Shown here: one piece after another, positions 31,462 to 40,799 of the stretch
Layout of the letters: each line of letters starts with the position of its first letter
Position numbering within the stretch: position 1 is the first letter of the stretch
DNA from: Eutrigla gurnardus
Lineage: Eukaryota > Chordata > Actinopteri > Perciformes > Triglidae
Length of the DNA: 64,000 nucleotides
Assembly: GCA_963514095.1 (NCBI GenBank)
Contig: OY741264.1
Coordinates: 13,104,054-13,168,053 of the forward strand
Direction of reading: 5' to 3'
Position numbers and translations under genes: made by a program
The notes under the pieces: generated by a model
Database searches by the model: none
Seen by the model: only the letters and a program-made list of their open reading frames with translations
Told to the model about the DNA's origin: nothing

Positions 31462-33288
31462 TTAGCCATATTTACTATGTTGTGGCTCAGGGCTGTAACG
31501 CTCCATGTAGCCAGAAACAGAGGAAATGTCAGAGGCGCTGTCATTATCTGAGTTGTCATGTTTGTACACTGCTGGTTCACGTGACTGAGACAGAATTTCG
31601 GAGTAGGGCTTCCTACTACTTCTGTGTGAATGCCCATCTCGACGCAGTTGGTGGGCATGTCGGTGATGCTCAGTATCCCCACGCTGTCTCTTACCAGGCT
31701 TCTGGGGGGAGTTTAGTGATGGTTGGGTCGAGTCACGCCATAGCGCTATCGTTTTTATCAGCTTCTCGATCGGGTCGCACGGATCCCTATCTTCGTCAGT
31801 TTGGGAGTTTGTCTGATTCCAGGGGCGTGCTGGCCGCTCACCCCCTTTCGCGCTGTTATGAGGGCTCTGCTTTAAGGCGGCGGATGTTTGGGAGTTACTC
31901 TTGTTCCTTGGTTTAGTCTGATGCCTGGGGCGTGCTGGCCGCTCACCCCCTTTCGCGCTGTTACGAGGGCTATGCTTTAAGGCGGCAGACGTTTCGGACG
32001 CAGATGTGTCGAAGTTAGCGGGCTGGCTTTTAAGTTTGCGCGCTAAGTGGGTTTCCCAAGCCATCTGTGCGTAATCACGAATCTCTTGCATGGAGAGTCG
32101 ATGTGTCCTGAAGTGTATGGTGGCATCGTAGCGCACACTTTCGTGTAGGTTATGCAGGAAGAGGGCCTTGAAGGCAGGCTCTTCCTCCACTCCTGGGGAG
32201 TTACGGCCCTGAGCATAGGCGGCTCTGAAGCGCCAATAGTACTCCGTGGGTGATTCCTGCCCCTCATGTACGACGGCGAGGGCACTGATCGTAGCGGCGG
32301 CGGGATCCCAGTCTCGGCTATACTCCTTCCGGAGTGCTGCACAAAGTCTGGGGTATCGGTCCTGGGTTCTGGGTGCAAGTGTTCCTATGAAACTGCGGAC
32401 ATGTCTGGTTGTGGTCTTCCCGACTAGTCTGAGCTTCTCCCGTGAGGAGGCATGGGGGAGGTCAATCAGGAGTCTGTCTAACTCTCTCAAATATTCGTCA
32501 ATATTATGGTTTGAGTTGTCGGGATCAAAATGTTGAATATCTTTAGCCATGCTCTCTAGCTCTTGAAAGCGGAAGCGCTGTGGCATCCTTTCTGGTGAAG
32601 GCGAGACTAAGCTAGGTTGAGGAGGCGCGTCGCAAATTACAGGTTTGTTCCAAAGATAGGAAGATTTTGGAGGAGAACTTGTGTAAGTTCCACTGCTGGT
32701 TTCTTCACTGTCTGTGTCGGAGCAATGGGAAGCTGCGTAGCCGTTACCGCTGTCTCTCAGTGGAGTTTGTCTTAAGGACTTTGTGTCCGCTGGTAACTGT
32801 TCCCATCTTCTGCATGGCGGGGGAGTCGTATTTTCACTACGAAAAGAGGGGAAGTCGGAGAAGCCTGAATCACACTGACTGGCCGAGTCGGCTGAGGGAG
32901 GACATTCTGGTTTAGACTTCGACCACCTGTTCTTGTAGGACAAAAACTGGGACTCTGTGGTGTGCAGGACATCTAAATAACGCATGGCTCTCATGTCTGC
33001 TGCTTGAGCGTCGTGGAGGTGACAAGCACTTTGCTCCTCTAGTGCTACCACTTTTTTCTCTAGGGCAGATTTACTCTGAACCAAGAGACAGGTTTGTTTG
33101 TAGAAAGTCAGTAGCAAGCATTTTAACAATGGACCCTTGGATGATGTTACTTCATCAGATCTGCTCTTCAGTAACACGTTGATCTCCTCTTGGCACTCAC
33201 TGAGATTTAGTTTCTGCAAAAACTCAGAGTAGCCTGTCTGAAGGCTCTGTGCCACAGATGAGATGAACTGTTCACAAAAGTTCTCCAT
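31462..33288 (-). CDS. Gag-like protein of a gag-only LTR retrotransposon
   Basis: 608 residues from ATG 33288 (MENFCEQFISSVAQSLQTGY; good ATG context with A at -3 and G at +4). The open frame begins 11 codons earlier without an ATG. Order: N-terminal helical and coiled-coil part (about 1-130), Ser/Pro-rich linker (130-240), a capsid-like helical core (about 240-410; FQELESMAKDIQHFDPDNSN, YLRELDRLLIDLPHASSREK, SPTEYYWRFRAAYAQGRNSP, FLHNLHESVRYDATIHFRTH), and a basic tail with two copies of a segment around NSAKGGERPARP. No CCHC knuckle, protease, integrase or RT is present. The intact frame together with near-identical LTRs suggests recent activity supplied in trans. It could be a non-autonomous relative of a Ty3/gypsy or ERV family; I do not recognise the partner. 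Confidence 0.75.
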   Translation of the reverse strand: MENFCEQFISSVAQSLQTGYSEFLQKLNLSECQEEINVLLKSRSDEVTSSKGPLLKCLLLTFYKQTCLLVQSKSALEKKVVALEEQSACHLHDAQAADMRAMRYLDVLHTTESQFLSYKNRWSKSKPECPPSADSASQCDSGFSDFPSFRSENTTPPPCRRWEQLPADTKSLRQTPLRDSGNGYAASHCSDTDSEETSSGTYTSSPPKSSYLWNKPVICDAPPQPSLVSPSPERMPQRFRFQELESMAKDIQHFDPDNSNHNIDEYLRELDRLLIDLPHASSREKLRLVGKTTTRHVRSFIGTLAPRTQDRYPRLCAALRKEYSRDWDPAAATISALAVVHEGQESPTEYYWRFRAAYAQGRNSPGVEEEPAFKALFLHNLHESVRYDATIHFRTHRLSMQEIRDYAQMAWETHLARKLKSQPANFDTSASETSAALKHSPRNSAKGGERPARPRHQTKPRNKSNSQTSAALKQSPHNSAKGGERPARPWNQTNSQTDEDRDPCDPIEKLIKTIALWRDSTQPSLNSPQKPGKRQRGDTEHHRHAHQLRRDGHSHRSSRKPYSEILSQSREPAVYKHDNSDNDSASDISSVSGYMERYSPEPQHSKYG

Positions 33289-34032
33289 TGTGTCTGGAGA
33301 GAAAGGAGGGGGGTTATGCAAATCACCTGATAAGGTGACTGGCGGTTCTCTTTTAGAGAGGTCAGCTTCACGCTCTAATGATTCTATACAGCAACTCAGA
33401 CTTACTGTAGGCTGCTTACTTAATTCTTTGCCAAAGGCACGCTAACTGAAATGCGCGGCAGGAACAGTTAGGGAATTATTTTGAAATTTTAACTCGAGCT
33501 AGAACCCGTGGTGGAAATAGCAAGGTACAATTTCAACGTTCACAGAGTCGGTACACTCTGTGGCTCTATTCTCTGCTCTACTTCTAGTGAAAGGGAGAAT
33601 ACGGTGGCTTTACTTGTTCGGTGTTAATCGCAAGAAAAACTGTATTTGTTGTTATACTGAGGTGGGTGCACAGGTGAGCTGCGTCGACCTGTGACTTACA
33701 ATGGAAATGTTAGTACTCTTCTACAGCCTGTGGACTGTCAATGAGGTGTCTCTAGCACCTCTGGTGAGTAATAACAGTGTTATAACGCGTCTTAGTATCC
33801 CTAACCCTGTGTTTGTTAGTATTGTTGTCAAACAATAAATGGCTAATCACAACATGCATATGCAACCCATCACTGTATTTGCTTGGCAAATAGTAACAGG
33901 GAGCAAACAAATCGATCCTTGAACATCGATTTCTAAACAATGATATCAATAACAACAATTCCTATTATTGTTATTATTACTATAATTCTCAGGTTATTGT
34001 GCATAAATCTCTGGATAAAGCTGGTTTAAGAA
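33289..34032 (-). other. Leader of the gag-only element
   Basis: Between the primer site and the gag start, about 740 bp with no coding frame of note. It may hold a packaging signal, but none can be recognised by eye. Confidence 0.5.
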
Positions 34033-34051
34033 GGCCTCACACGGGGCACCA
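34033..34051 (-). promoter_or_regulatory. Candidate primer-binding site
   Basis: The minus strand reads TGGTGCCCCGTGTGAGGCC, four bases inside the 5' LTR. TGG at the start fits the complement of a tRNA CCA end. I cannot assign the tRNA. The word ACGGGGCACCA also occurs inside the LTR near 29434 and 34171. Confidence 0.55.
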
Positions 34052-34055
34052 TTTA

Positions 34056-35792
34056 TGTTGGGGTTGTAGCAGGAGCAGATTTGGTTATCAACAGTTAATT
34101 ATTAATATCAATATGATTATCGGTATTAATAATTATATTTAATATATTATCATGATATAATCATGAATAAACGGGGCACCACCCTGGGATCAGGGAAAAG
34201 ATAACCTAAAACTGTATTCAGTCTCAATATGAAGGTTTTATACTCACATGCCAATCATCGTGATCATTGGCATGGAAGCATAAAACAATCTAACAATTAA
34301 AAAGGCGTGAAATTCAAGCACTAGCCTTCACAACCTGCTGTTATCCAGTGACATATACACAACAAGCACAAGAGACCGCTAGTTATAATATAATAAGATT
34401 TATTAAAATCAGTAATAATGATCACAATCAATAACACTGCAATTAACAAAGCCTTATTACCTAACTACCTAACACACAAAGCTAAGCTTAAACAAAGGAT
34501 GTGTGTGCGCGTGCGTGTGCATGTGCGTGTGTGTGTGTGCGTGCGTGTCGAGAGAGAGGGAGAGAGAGATGGCTATGGGCGGCCACCAGATGTAGCAAGA
34601 GAGAGAGAGAGGTGGAGCTATTCCTCGCAGCGTTCAGGGGCGGAGCCACTGAGGTCTGATGGAGTAGCGAGAGAGAGAGAGAGGTGGAGCTATTCCTCGC
34701 AGCGGTCAGGGGCGGAGCCACTGAGGTCTGACGGAGTAGCGAGAGAGAGAGAGAGAGATAGCCGTATGTAGCCACCAGATGTAGCTATGTCCCTAGCGCC
34801 CGCCGGGAACAGCTGGCTTAGGACACGTGTATGTGTGTGTGTGTTAGCGGGTCACAAACAAAGAGAGAGAAAATGCGCGAGCGATATTCGGAGGGACAGA
34901 AAGCGTGCCGTTATCACACGGGCTCGCGTGAATGAACTGGCGTTTATTCCGCGAGACCGGTCTTTTAACTGATAGTAGAGGCTTTCTGAGCTCGCGAATA
35001 TGGCGGAGGTTAGTCGAAAACACTGTTACAGAAATCAACCCAGCTGCGTGGTACACATCAGTATTCAAATACAGCAGCACATGAACCAACGGACTCGGCG
35101 GTCCGCGATCAGAACTTAAAACACATTAACAAGAATTACAAGCATATCCTACACTATCACTTGTGTCTCTGCCCAGACTGATAGCCTCTTACTGGTATCG
35201 TTGCGTAAGACGATGACGGCGTTCCGTAACGGCGGTGGTTCGTGAGTCCCCGGCGTCAGCGGGGGACGTGATGAGTCGGCTTCGTCCAGACGAGAGCGGA
35301 GCGGGTTTCCTCTCGTTGATCAAACTCAAATAAAGAAAACAGTCCGTGTTTCTTTCTTCCACGGACGGCGATATAATCGCGGCTTGGCGATCTAGTCAGC
35401 TTACTTCAGACAGCGTCTGGTAGCTGGACGGCAGGAACCGGCTTGGTTCCTCTTGTTGCAGCGGTGCGCTGCGGGAGGGGGTCGCCTCCCGTTGCAACGT
35501 GGTGTTGCGCCGGTTGTAGGAAGAGGCCAGAGTAGGAGTCGGAGTAAGAGTGAATAAGAGAGCGTTCTCCGGGCGGCTTCGGTTTATAAAGCTCAGGCCG
35601 CTCCAGGGGACCCCCCGGGGTTCCCTGAAGATGGCAGCCAATAGGATGGTTGGGTGGCGTCGCATCTCTCACCTGGGTGATATGAAACTAAAATGGCGGT
35701 GTAGTTTTTAATCCCCTTTGTCCCTTTGTCCTGGCCGCATGTGTGGGCTTCTGTAGGCCGCATTGTGTAGTCCTAACGGTTAGGTCCCAACA
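34056..35792 (-). repeat. LTR (5' LTR of the gag-only retrotransposon)
   Basis: 1737 bp, the partner of 29319-31037. On the minus strand a TATA box TTTATAAA lies at 35583-35590, about 205 bp from the LTR start, giving a U3 of normal size followed by an unusually long R-U5. AATAAA (minus strand) lies near the equivalent of 29659. The extra length compared with the other LTR is a longer (GT)n run near 34500-34545. Confidence 0.95.
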
Positions 35793-35811
35793 CCGTATCG
35801 TCCCACTCCTA

Positions 35812-36227
35812 ATACAGTATATGCAGTATATACAGTATATATTAAAAAAATGTGTGAAATGTTAACATAAAACAAATACAATTCTGGCAGACTTATTAAA
35901 TAGTTGGAAATATTATATTATATCGACACAAGCTTAAGATTCCGTGCCATTCACACCCATTATAACATCTGAAACTTCACCAAACTCAAACTGCGATATC
36001 GGGAAAACCGTACGGACCATCGACATGAATGTTTGAGCCAATAAAGTCCACAGTCTTGTGAACGTTTTAATCACGTTTGGAAGTTAAAGTATGGCGAACT
36101 TTTAGGGTTGTGAAGTAGATGAAAAAACAATGTAAACATGTTTAAGGGCAGTGGTTACTATGGCAACCTGAAAGTTCTTTTCTTTTTTTTTCATTTTGCT
36201 TTGATGTCTGATGTCTTTGATGACTGG
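35812..36227. other. Spacer upstream of the coiled-coil gene
   Basis: Starts with an ATACAGTATATGCAGTATAT run (35812-35845). The rest is AT-rich with no element I recognise. The minus-strand frame at 36142-36369 overlaps the promoter and is probably chance. Confidence 0.5.
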
Positions 36228-36258
36228 TGACATCACGTGACCCTGGACTGTATAAATA
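36228..36258 (+). promoter_or_regulatory. Core promoter: CRE/E-box-like site and TATA box
   Basis: TGACATCACGTGA at 36228-36240 combines a CRE-like half-site with a CACGTG E-box. TATAAATA follows at 36251-36258. The start of transcription would fall near 36280-36290, leaving a 5' UTR of about 250 bases with short GA runs before the ATG at 36535. Confidence 0.6.
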
Positions 36259-36534
36259 CAAGCAGCGACCAGAACTCATCGTGGAGTTTTTGGAGTTTGG
36301 AGAGAGAGAGAGCTTTAGAGAGATAGTGATTGAGAGTGAATAGATAGTGATATTTTGAACTTTTTGCAACTTTGTGAGAGGAACGAAATTTATTCTACGT
36401 TCAAACAGATAGTGACAGAACTTTTACATCTGGAGCGGGCTGTCTCCACCAGTCTGCTCTTCTAGTCCATCTGTTCATCGGCGAAAGCCAGTTTACATTG
36501 TACCGTCTTGTAAACTATCATTCCTGCAGCCAAG

Positions 36535-37734
36535 ATGCAGCAGGGAAACAGCAGGAGGCCTTGTGTCCAACTGACCCCTCAGGAGACCATCAACCAGCTG
36601 CGTGAGCAACTGCGTGAGCAAAAGCGAACCAACGCTGAAGAGTACGGCATTAGGATGGGGCTCACTGAGGAGCTCAAACGGCAAAAGACCCTGAAAGAAA
36701 TGCACATCAATCGGGGCAAGGCCATCCGTGGCGAACTGGAGATGCTCAAGAAGGCAAGTGAGCCAGAGACTCTGAATAAAATGGAGATCGCCTCTGCAGT
36801 CCATTGCACCGTGAAGATAAAGAAGAAGAAAGATCTTCAGAGGGAGCATGAGGACCTCAAGGTGTCTCATTTAATCCTCCAGGAAAAGTTCGAACAGCAG
36901 GAGAAGGCTATCCAGAGCCTCAGGCAGGAGAACTTTGAAAAGGAGGAGGAATTGGAGTACTTGAAAGTACAGGCCTCAATCAACCTGGAGACAACCATTA
37001 ATCTCCAGGCTGAGGTGAAGGTCGCCCAAGGCCTCAGAGATCAACTAGTTCAACTGCAAGAAGAGCTTGATCAGAGTACTCTGCGCCATGACCTCGCGAA
37101 AGAGGCCCTGATAAAACAAGCCTCCGCCAACCAGCAGTTGGTAAATGACCTCCAGACCGCCACGGAGGACAACAAGGACCTCCAAGCTGATTTATCTGAA
37201 AAGACCCTGGACCAGGAGCTGGCGAAGGAGGCCCTGATAAAACAGGTCTCCACCAACCATCAGCTATCAAATGACCTCCAGACTGCTGAGGAGGACAACA
37301 AAGACCTCCGAGCTGAATTCGTTCAGCTAAAGGCAGAACTCAAGCAGAGGACCCTGGACCAGGAGCTGGCGAAGGAGGCCCTGATAAAACAGGTCTCAAC
37401 CAACCAGCAGCTCTCAGATGACCTCCAGTCTGTTGAGGAGGACAACAAGGACCTCCGAGCTGAATTATCTCAGCTAAAGGCAGAACTCCAGCAGAGGACC
37501 CAGGAGCTGGCGAAGGAACCAGAAGACATCGAGGTTGTGAATGGTGCTGATCTTCAGGGAGCTGAGGAGCTGCACCAGACCTCACCCGACCAACTGGTGA
37601 CTGAGCTCCAGGTCGAAAGCCTCGAGCAGAGCCTTCCTTGTGTGGAGCTGCCAGAGGAGGTGCAGCCCCCCAAGAAGAAGAAATCTCTTTTCAAGAGGTT
37701 CAGACACAGCATCGGTCTGCGCAAAAGGCGTTGA
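36535..37734 (+). CDS. Intronless coiled-coil repeat protein (function unknown)
   Basis: 399 residues, one intact exon, ATG in the context GCCAAGATGC. Nearly the whole protein is predicted by eye to be coiled coil: QLREQLREQKRTNAEEYGIR, MHINRGKAIRGELEMLKKAS and LREQ/LQEE heptads. From about residue 186 it has three and a part repeats beginning ELAKEALIKQVSTNxQL and containing DNKDLRAE. Unit starts at residues 186, 228, 277 and 324 give lengths of 42, 49 and 47; 42 and 49 are whole numbers of heptads. The C-terminus is strongly basic (KKKKSLFKRFRHSIGLRKRR), possibly a nuclear, membrane or nucleic-acid contact. A TATA box lies upstream and a damaged copy downstream. I do not recognise the family. 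It may be an expanded fish gene family or a transposon-borne gene. Confidence 0.75.
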   Translation: MQQGNSRRPCVQLTPQETINQLREQLREQKRTNAEEYGIRMGLTEELKRQKTLKEMHINRGKAIRGELEMLKKASEPETLNKMEIASAVHCTVKIKKKKDLQREHEDLKVSHLILQEKFEQQEKAIQSLRQENFEKEEELEYLKVQASINLETTINLQAEVKVAQGLRDQLVQLQEELDQSTLRHDLAKEALIKQASANQQLVNDLQTATEDNKDLQADLSEKTLDQELAKEALIKQVSTNHQLSNDLQTAEEDNKDLRAEFVQLKAELKQRTLDQELAKEALIKQVSTNQQLSDDLQSVEEDNKDLRAELSQLKAELQQRTQELAKEPEDIEVVNGADLQGAEELHQTSPDQLVTELQVESLEQSLPCVELPEEVQPPKKKKSLFKRFRHSIGLRKRR

Positions 37735-38008
37735 ACTGGTGCTGTGTCCTAATTTGGCCCTAAATTTATAATTCGGAAAATAATATATGCTGTAAAAAAA
37801 TACAGCTATATATTATTATAAAAAAAAGGGCGGCACAGTGAATTGTACTGTGTCGTGTGGGTTTTCTCCGGGAGCGCCGGTTTCCCCCCACTAGAAAAAA
37901 AAACAATTTGGCCCCAAATTAAATATCTCCTCATCCCCTCCCATATTACCCCCTCCCCTGTGGGTGCTCCGGTTTCCCACAACCAAAAAAAAAAACCTTT
38001 GCCGCTTG
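37735..38008 (+). other. 3' UTR of the coiled-coil gene and dispersed-repeat remnant
   Basis: 37735-37830 is shared almost exactly with 38466-38555 downstream of the truncated copy. From 37829, GGGCGGCACAGTG and GTGTGGGTTTTCTCCGGGAG resemble the widely dispersed teleost repeat that begins GGGCGGCAC and ends in CTCCGGTTTCC. A related piece recurs at 38560-38660. Confidence 0.6.
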
Positions 38009-38465
38009 AGCAGATGCGTGAGCAGCAGCGAATCAATGCTGAAGAGAACAGCATTAGGGTGAACCTCACTGAGGAGCTCAAACGTGGAGCAGGCGATGGA
38101 GGCCCTGAGAAAACAGGTCTCCACCAACCAGCAGCTCTCAGATGACCTCCAGACTGCCGAGGAGGACAACAAGGACCTCCGAACTGAATTATCTCAGCTA
38201 AAGGCAGAACTCCAGCAGAGGACCCTGGACCAGGAGCTGGCGAAGGAACCAGAAGACATCGAGGTTGTGAATGGTGGTGCTCTTCAGGGAGCTGAGGAGC
38301 TGCACCAGATATCACCCGACCAGCTGGTGACCTGAGCTCCAGGTCGAAAGCCTCGAGCAGAGTCTTCCTTGTGTGGAGCTGCCAGAGGAGGTGCAGCTCC
38401 CCAAGAAGAAGAAATCTCTCTTCAAGAGGTTCAGACACAGCATCGGTCTGCGCAAAAGACGTTGA
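38009..38465 (+). pseudogene. Truncated, frameshifted copy of the coiled-coil gene
   Basis: Begins inside the N-terminal region (EQMREQQRINAEENSIRVNL), jumps after an internal deletion near 38090 to the last repeat unit (KQVSTNQQLSDDLQTAEEDN), and has one extra C in GTGACCTGAGC near 38331 that creates an early stop. The basic tail is still encoded in another frame to 38465. It keeps TLDQELAKE where the intact gene has lost Leu-Asp, so it is not simply a recent copy of the current intact version. Confidence 0.88.
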
Positions 38466-38559
38466 ACTGGTGCTGTGTCCTAATTTGGCCCTAAATTTAT
38501 AATTCAGAAAATAATATATGCTGTAAAAAAAATACAGCTATATATAATTATAAAAAAAA

Positions 38560-38990
38560 GGGCGGCCAAATTAAATATCTCCTCAACCCCTCCCATATTA
38601 TCCCCTCCCCTGTGGGTTTTACTCCGGGTGCTCCGGTTTCCCACAACCAAAAAAAAAAACCTTTCCGGGAACCATCACCTTAACGCGGTGGAGAGGTTTG
38701 CGTGTCCCTATGACCCTGAGGCCTGTGTTGTCTGGAGCTTTGTGCTCCTGGTGGGGTTTCCCATGGCAAATTGGTCTCAGGTGAGGGGCCAGACTAAGAA
38801 TGGTTCAAAAGACTCCCATGAATAACCTAGGAAGAAGAGGAGTGACCTGGCCTGGAGGAAGCCCGGGGCTCCCGTCTGGAGCCAGGCCCAGAGGGAGGGC
38901 CCGTCAGCGAGTGCCTGGTGGCCGTCTTGCCACGGAGCGCAGCCGGGCACAGCAGAAGAAGAAGAAGAAGAAGAAGAAGAAGAAGCAGCG
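38560..38990. repeat. Dispersed repeat pieces and (AAG)n
   Basis: 38560-38660: GGGCGGCC...CTCCGGTTTCCCACAACC, same family as 37829-38000. 38680-38940: GGTGGAGAGGTTTGCGTGTC, CCTGTGTTGTCTGGAGCTT and GGGGCCAGACTAAGA, which resembles the 5' portion of a common fish LINE; I am not sure which. 38955-38985 is an (AAG)n run. The open frames here are not supported as genes. Confidence 0.5.
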
Positions 38991-39623
38991 ACGTGGCAGT
39001 TATAAGAACATTCACTTTTTATATAAAAATAAATGAAGTTAAAATATTCCCTTTGATAGAAAAGGAAAAAAACACTTGAATGCTCTGTCTGAGTTAATAG
39101 TCCTTCGGTTCAGGGAGTATTTACCCCATAAACATATAAAATAAAATAAAAATAATCACCGATCAGGTGTTTTATAAAAGAGTCTTTCAATTGTCCTTTC
39201 AAAATAAAAATAAATGGCTGGCCAGCAAAAAAAAAATAGAGAGCTCTCTTTATATTATGTTGATGTATGTATGTGTAATATGTGTTTGCCTGAAGAACGG
39301 TCAAGGGGGTGACGACCGTCGCTAATGGAAACACCACAATAATAAGAGTCTATATCGGAGAAGCAACGTGTTCGGCTGCAGCTTCACTACATCCCTCTGA
39401 GCCCGCGATTCCCACTAGGGGCGGAAACCAGGCGGCTGTCGTAAAAACTGCCGTAACGCGGTGCTTAAAGGGCAACGCACCCAAAAACAGACCTGAAGCG
39501 ATTACATGCAGCAAGGAACTGTAGTTACCTCTGGGTTACACTAGCAGCGCCGGCATTCTTGTCCTCCAGAAAGTTTTGCCGATGCCCTTCCAGGCGCCCA
39601 CGCCCTTCCAGCAGCCCACGCTT
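38991..39623. other. Spacer, nothing recognised
   Basis: AT-rich then mixed sequence. The short frames at 39110-39337 and 39309-39524 show no motif, and I see no terminal repeats. Confidence 0.4.
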
Positions 39624-39984
39624 CTTTTTTTTTTTAGGAATTAGCTCTTTATTTCTGGCTTTGACAGTACAGCATGAAACACATGAACATAAATGCCTAC
39701 ACATACTTACACCCCTGACAAATATAGCTCTTATTCTTTTTTGTTTTTACAGAACCTACTCTCCACACATACACGCAAAAAAAAAAATATATATATATCA
39801 ATATATTCTAGAAAGGGGTCCCAGATTTGAAAAAACTTAAATGGTTTATCATTGAACCAGAAGCTTATAGCCTCTAGGGGGAGAAGTTCCATAATACTCC
39901 GGATCCAATGTGAGATTGTGGGGACAGAGTCTGAAATCCACTGTAGAAGAATACATCTCCTTGCATTAAACAGCAGCACCCTAC
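39624..39984 (-). pseudogene. L1-type LINE ORF2 tail, minus strand
   Basis: The minus-strand frame FNARRCILLQWISDSVPTIS, WIRSIMELLPLEAISFWFND and FFQIWDPFLEYI is the L1 ORF2 C-terminal pattern. It is followed by a 3' UTR, and a poly-A corresponds to the T run at 39623-39634. The 5' side is truncated at about 39984, exactly where the hAT copy B begins, so either the L1 inserted there or a deletion joined the two. Confidence 0.7.
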
Positions 39985-39986
39985 GC

Positions 39987-40285
39987 GGGACGCGGGGAAA
40001 CACCGCTGCCTGTGGACCATAGCTGTGGACACGTACCTTCACTCTTTCCAAACACTCTGCAGGCGTCTTCCTCCACTGAATCACGTGTTGTAAAGACGCT
40101 TTACCATAGGTTGAGGGGCGGCAGGGCTGCGTTTGGGGGCGCTTCAAAAAATCCGGAAGGAAATAGGAGCATTTGTGATGCAGCTCGAGATATAAAATGC
40201 TTCAGAATCGCCGTGTGTAGAAATTAGATCACGTGTATGTGTGAATCGAGATCGCGATTTTTTAACGATTTTTTGTGCAGCCCTA
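39987..40285. mobile_element. Right 299 bp of hAT element, copy B
   Basis: Matches 27930-28228 of copy A with only about two base differences (for example CGGCAGGGCTG versus CGGCAGTGCTG). It ends GTGCAGCCCTA and is followed by GGCAGAGG, the same 8 bases that precede copy A at 27375-27382. The left part is missing, with an L1 tail abutting. Confidence 0.88.
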
Positions 40286-40460
40286 GGCAGAGGTGAACAT
40301 TATTTTCCTCTACAGACGAAGATACTTTGTCGAATAAACCTCGGAGAAAAAGCTGATCCCGGTTGTTGGTCTTTATTGGGCAGAGTCATTTTTCACAGGA
40401 GTTAAATTCTAGGAAATCACATGGGCAGATTTTCATTCATCACAAAATGAATTGTGATGA

Positions 40461-40778
40461 CAAGAAATAAAATGATACTCACCTTTTAAAATAAGGGTAC
40501 AAACATACCCTCCACCTCCCCTGTTCTCCTATCCTCTCCTTTCCTCCCCTCTTCTCCTGATCTCCTCTCTCTAAAAGACAAATATAAGAAAAAGTGTGTT
40601 TGAATCTAGAAAATCCCATAATCAGAAATAAAATGATACTCACCTTTTTATAAGGGTACAAATGTGCCCTCCACCTCCTCTGTTCTCCTCTCCTCCTCCT
40701 CTCCTCTCTCTGAAAGACAAATATAAGAAAAAGGGAGTTAAAGTCGAGAAAATTTCATAATCAGAAATGAAATGATAC
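40461..40778. repeat. Satellite array, first block
   Basis: Two or so units of a repeat whose consensus runs AAATAAAATGATACTCACC, TATAAGGGTACAAACGTGCC, CTCCACCTCC, a variable CTCCTC run, then CTCTGAAAGACAAATATAAG and GAGTTAAAGTCGAGAAAATC. Units here are about 160 and 137 bp. The array continues at 47651 and 54406. Confidence 0.92.
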
Positions 40779-40798
40779 CTAACCCTAACCCTAACCCT
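40778..40798. repeat. Telomere-like CCCTAA repeats
   Basis: CCTAACCCTAACCCTAACCCT, three and a half copies of the vertebrate telomere repeat on the complementary strand. It sits exactly at the break between the satellite and the inserted L2 fragment. Confidence 0.75.
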
Positions 40799-40799
40799 C

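Larger units (their letters stand above)
29319..35792 (-). mobile_element. Gag-only LTR retrotransposon, full length
   Basis: 6.47 kb: LTR, primer site, one gag-like gene, polypurine tract, LTR, with a 4-bp CCGT duplication. Pol is absent on both strands in the 3.0-kb interior. The arrangement matches what is called TR-GAG in plants: terminal repeats plus gag. A third LTR of the family starts at 63774. Confidence 0.88.
28292..35811. mobile_element. hAT-like element split by the gag-only LTR retrotransposon
   Basis: Left end TAGGGGTGGGGG and right end CCCACTCCTA are imperfect inverted repeats of hAT type. AATCGATATTGCAATATATT near the left and AATATATCGAATATCGCAG near the right extend the similarity. 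Flanks (CTCATTAC and ATACAGTA) do not match, so the call rests on the ends alone. The LTR element entered only 15 bp from the right end. Without it the element would be about 1.04 kb. Confidence 0.65.

Noticed and set aside
34033..34051. Assigning the gag-only element's primer site to tRNA-His or tRNA-Gly
   Set aside because: TGGTGCC fits several tRNAs at the first bases but the following bases do not agree with any I can state with confidence.
28284..35819. 8-bp target duplication for the 28292-35811 hAT-like element
   Set aside because: Flanks CTCATTAC and ATACAGTA do not match; only the terminal inverted similarity supports the element.
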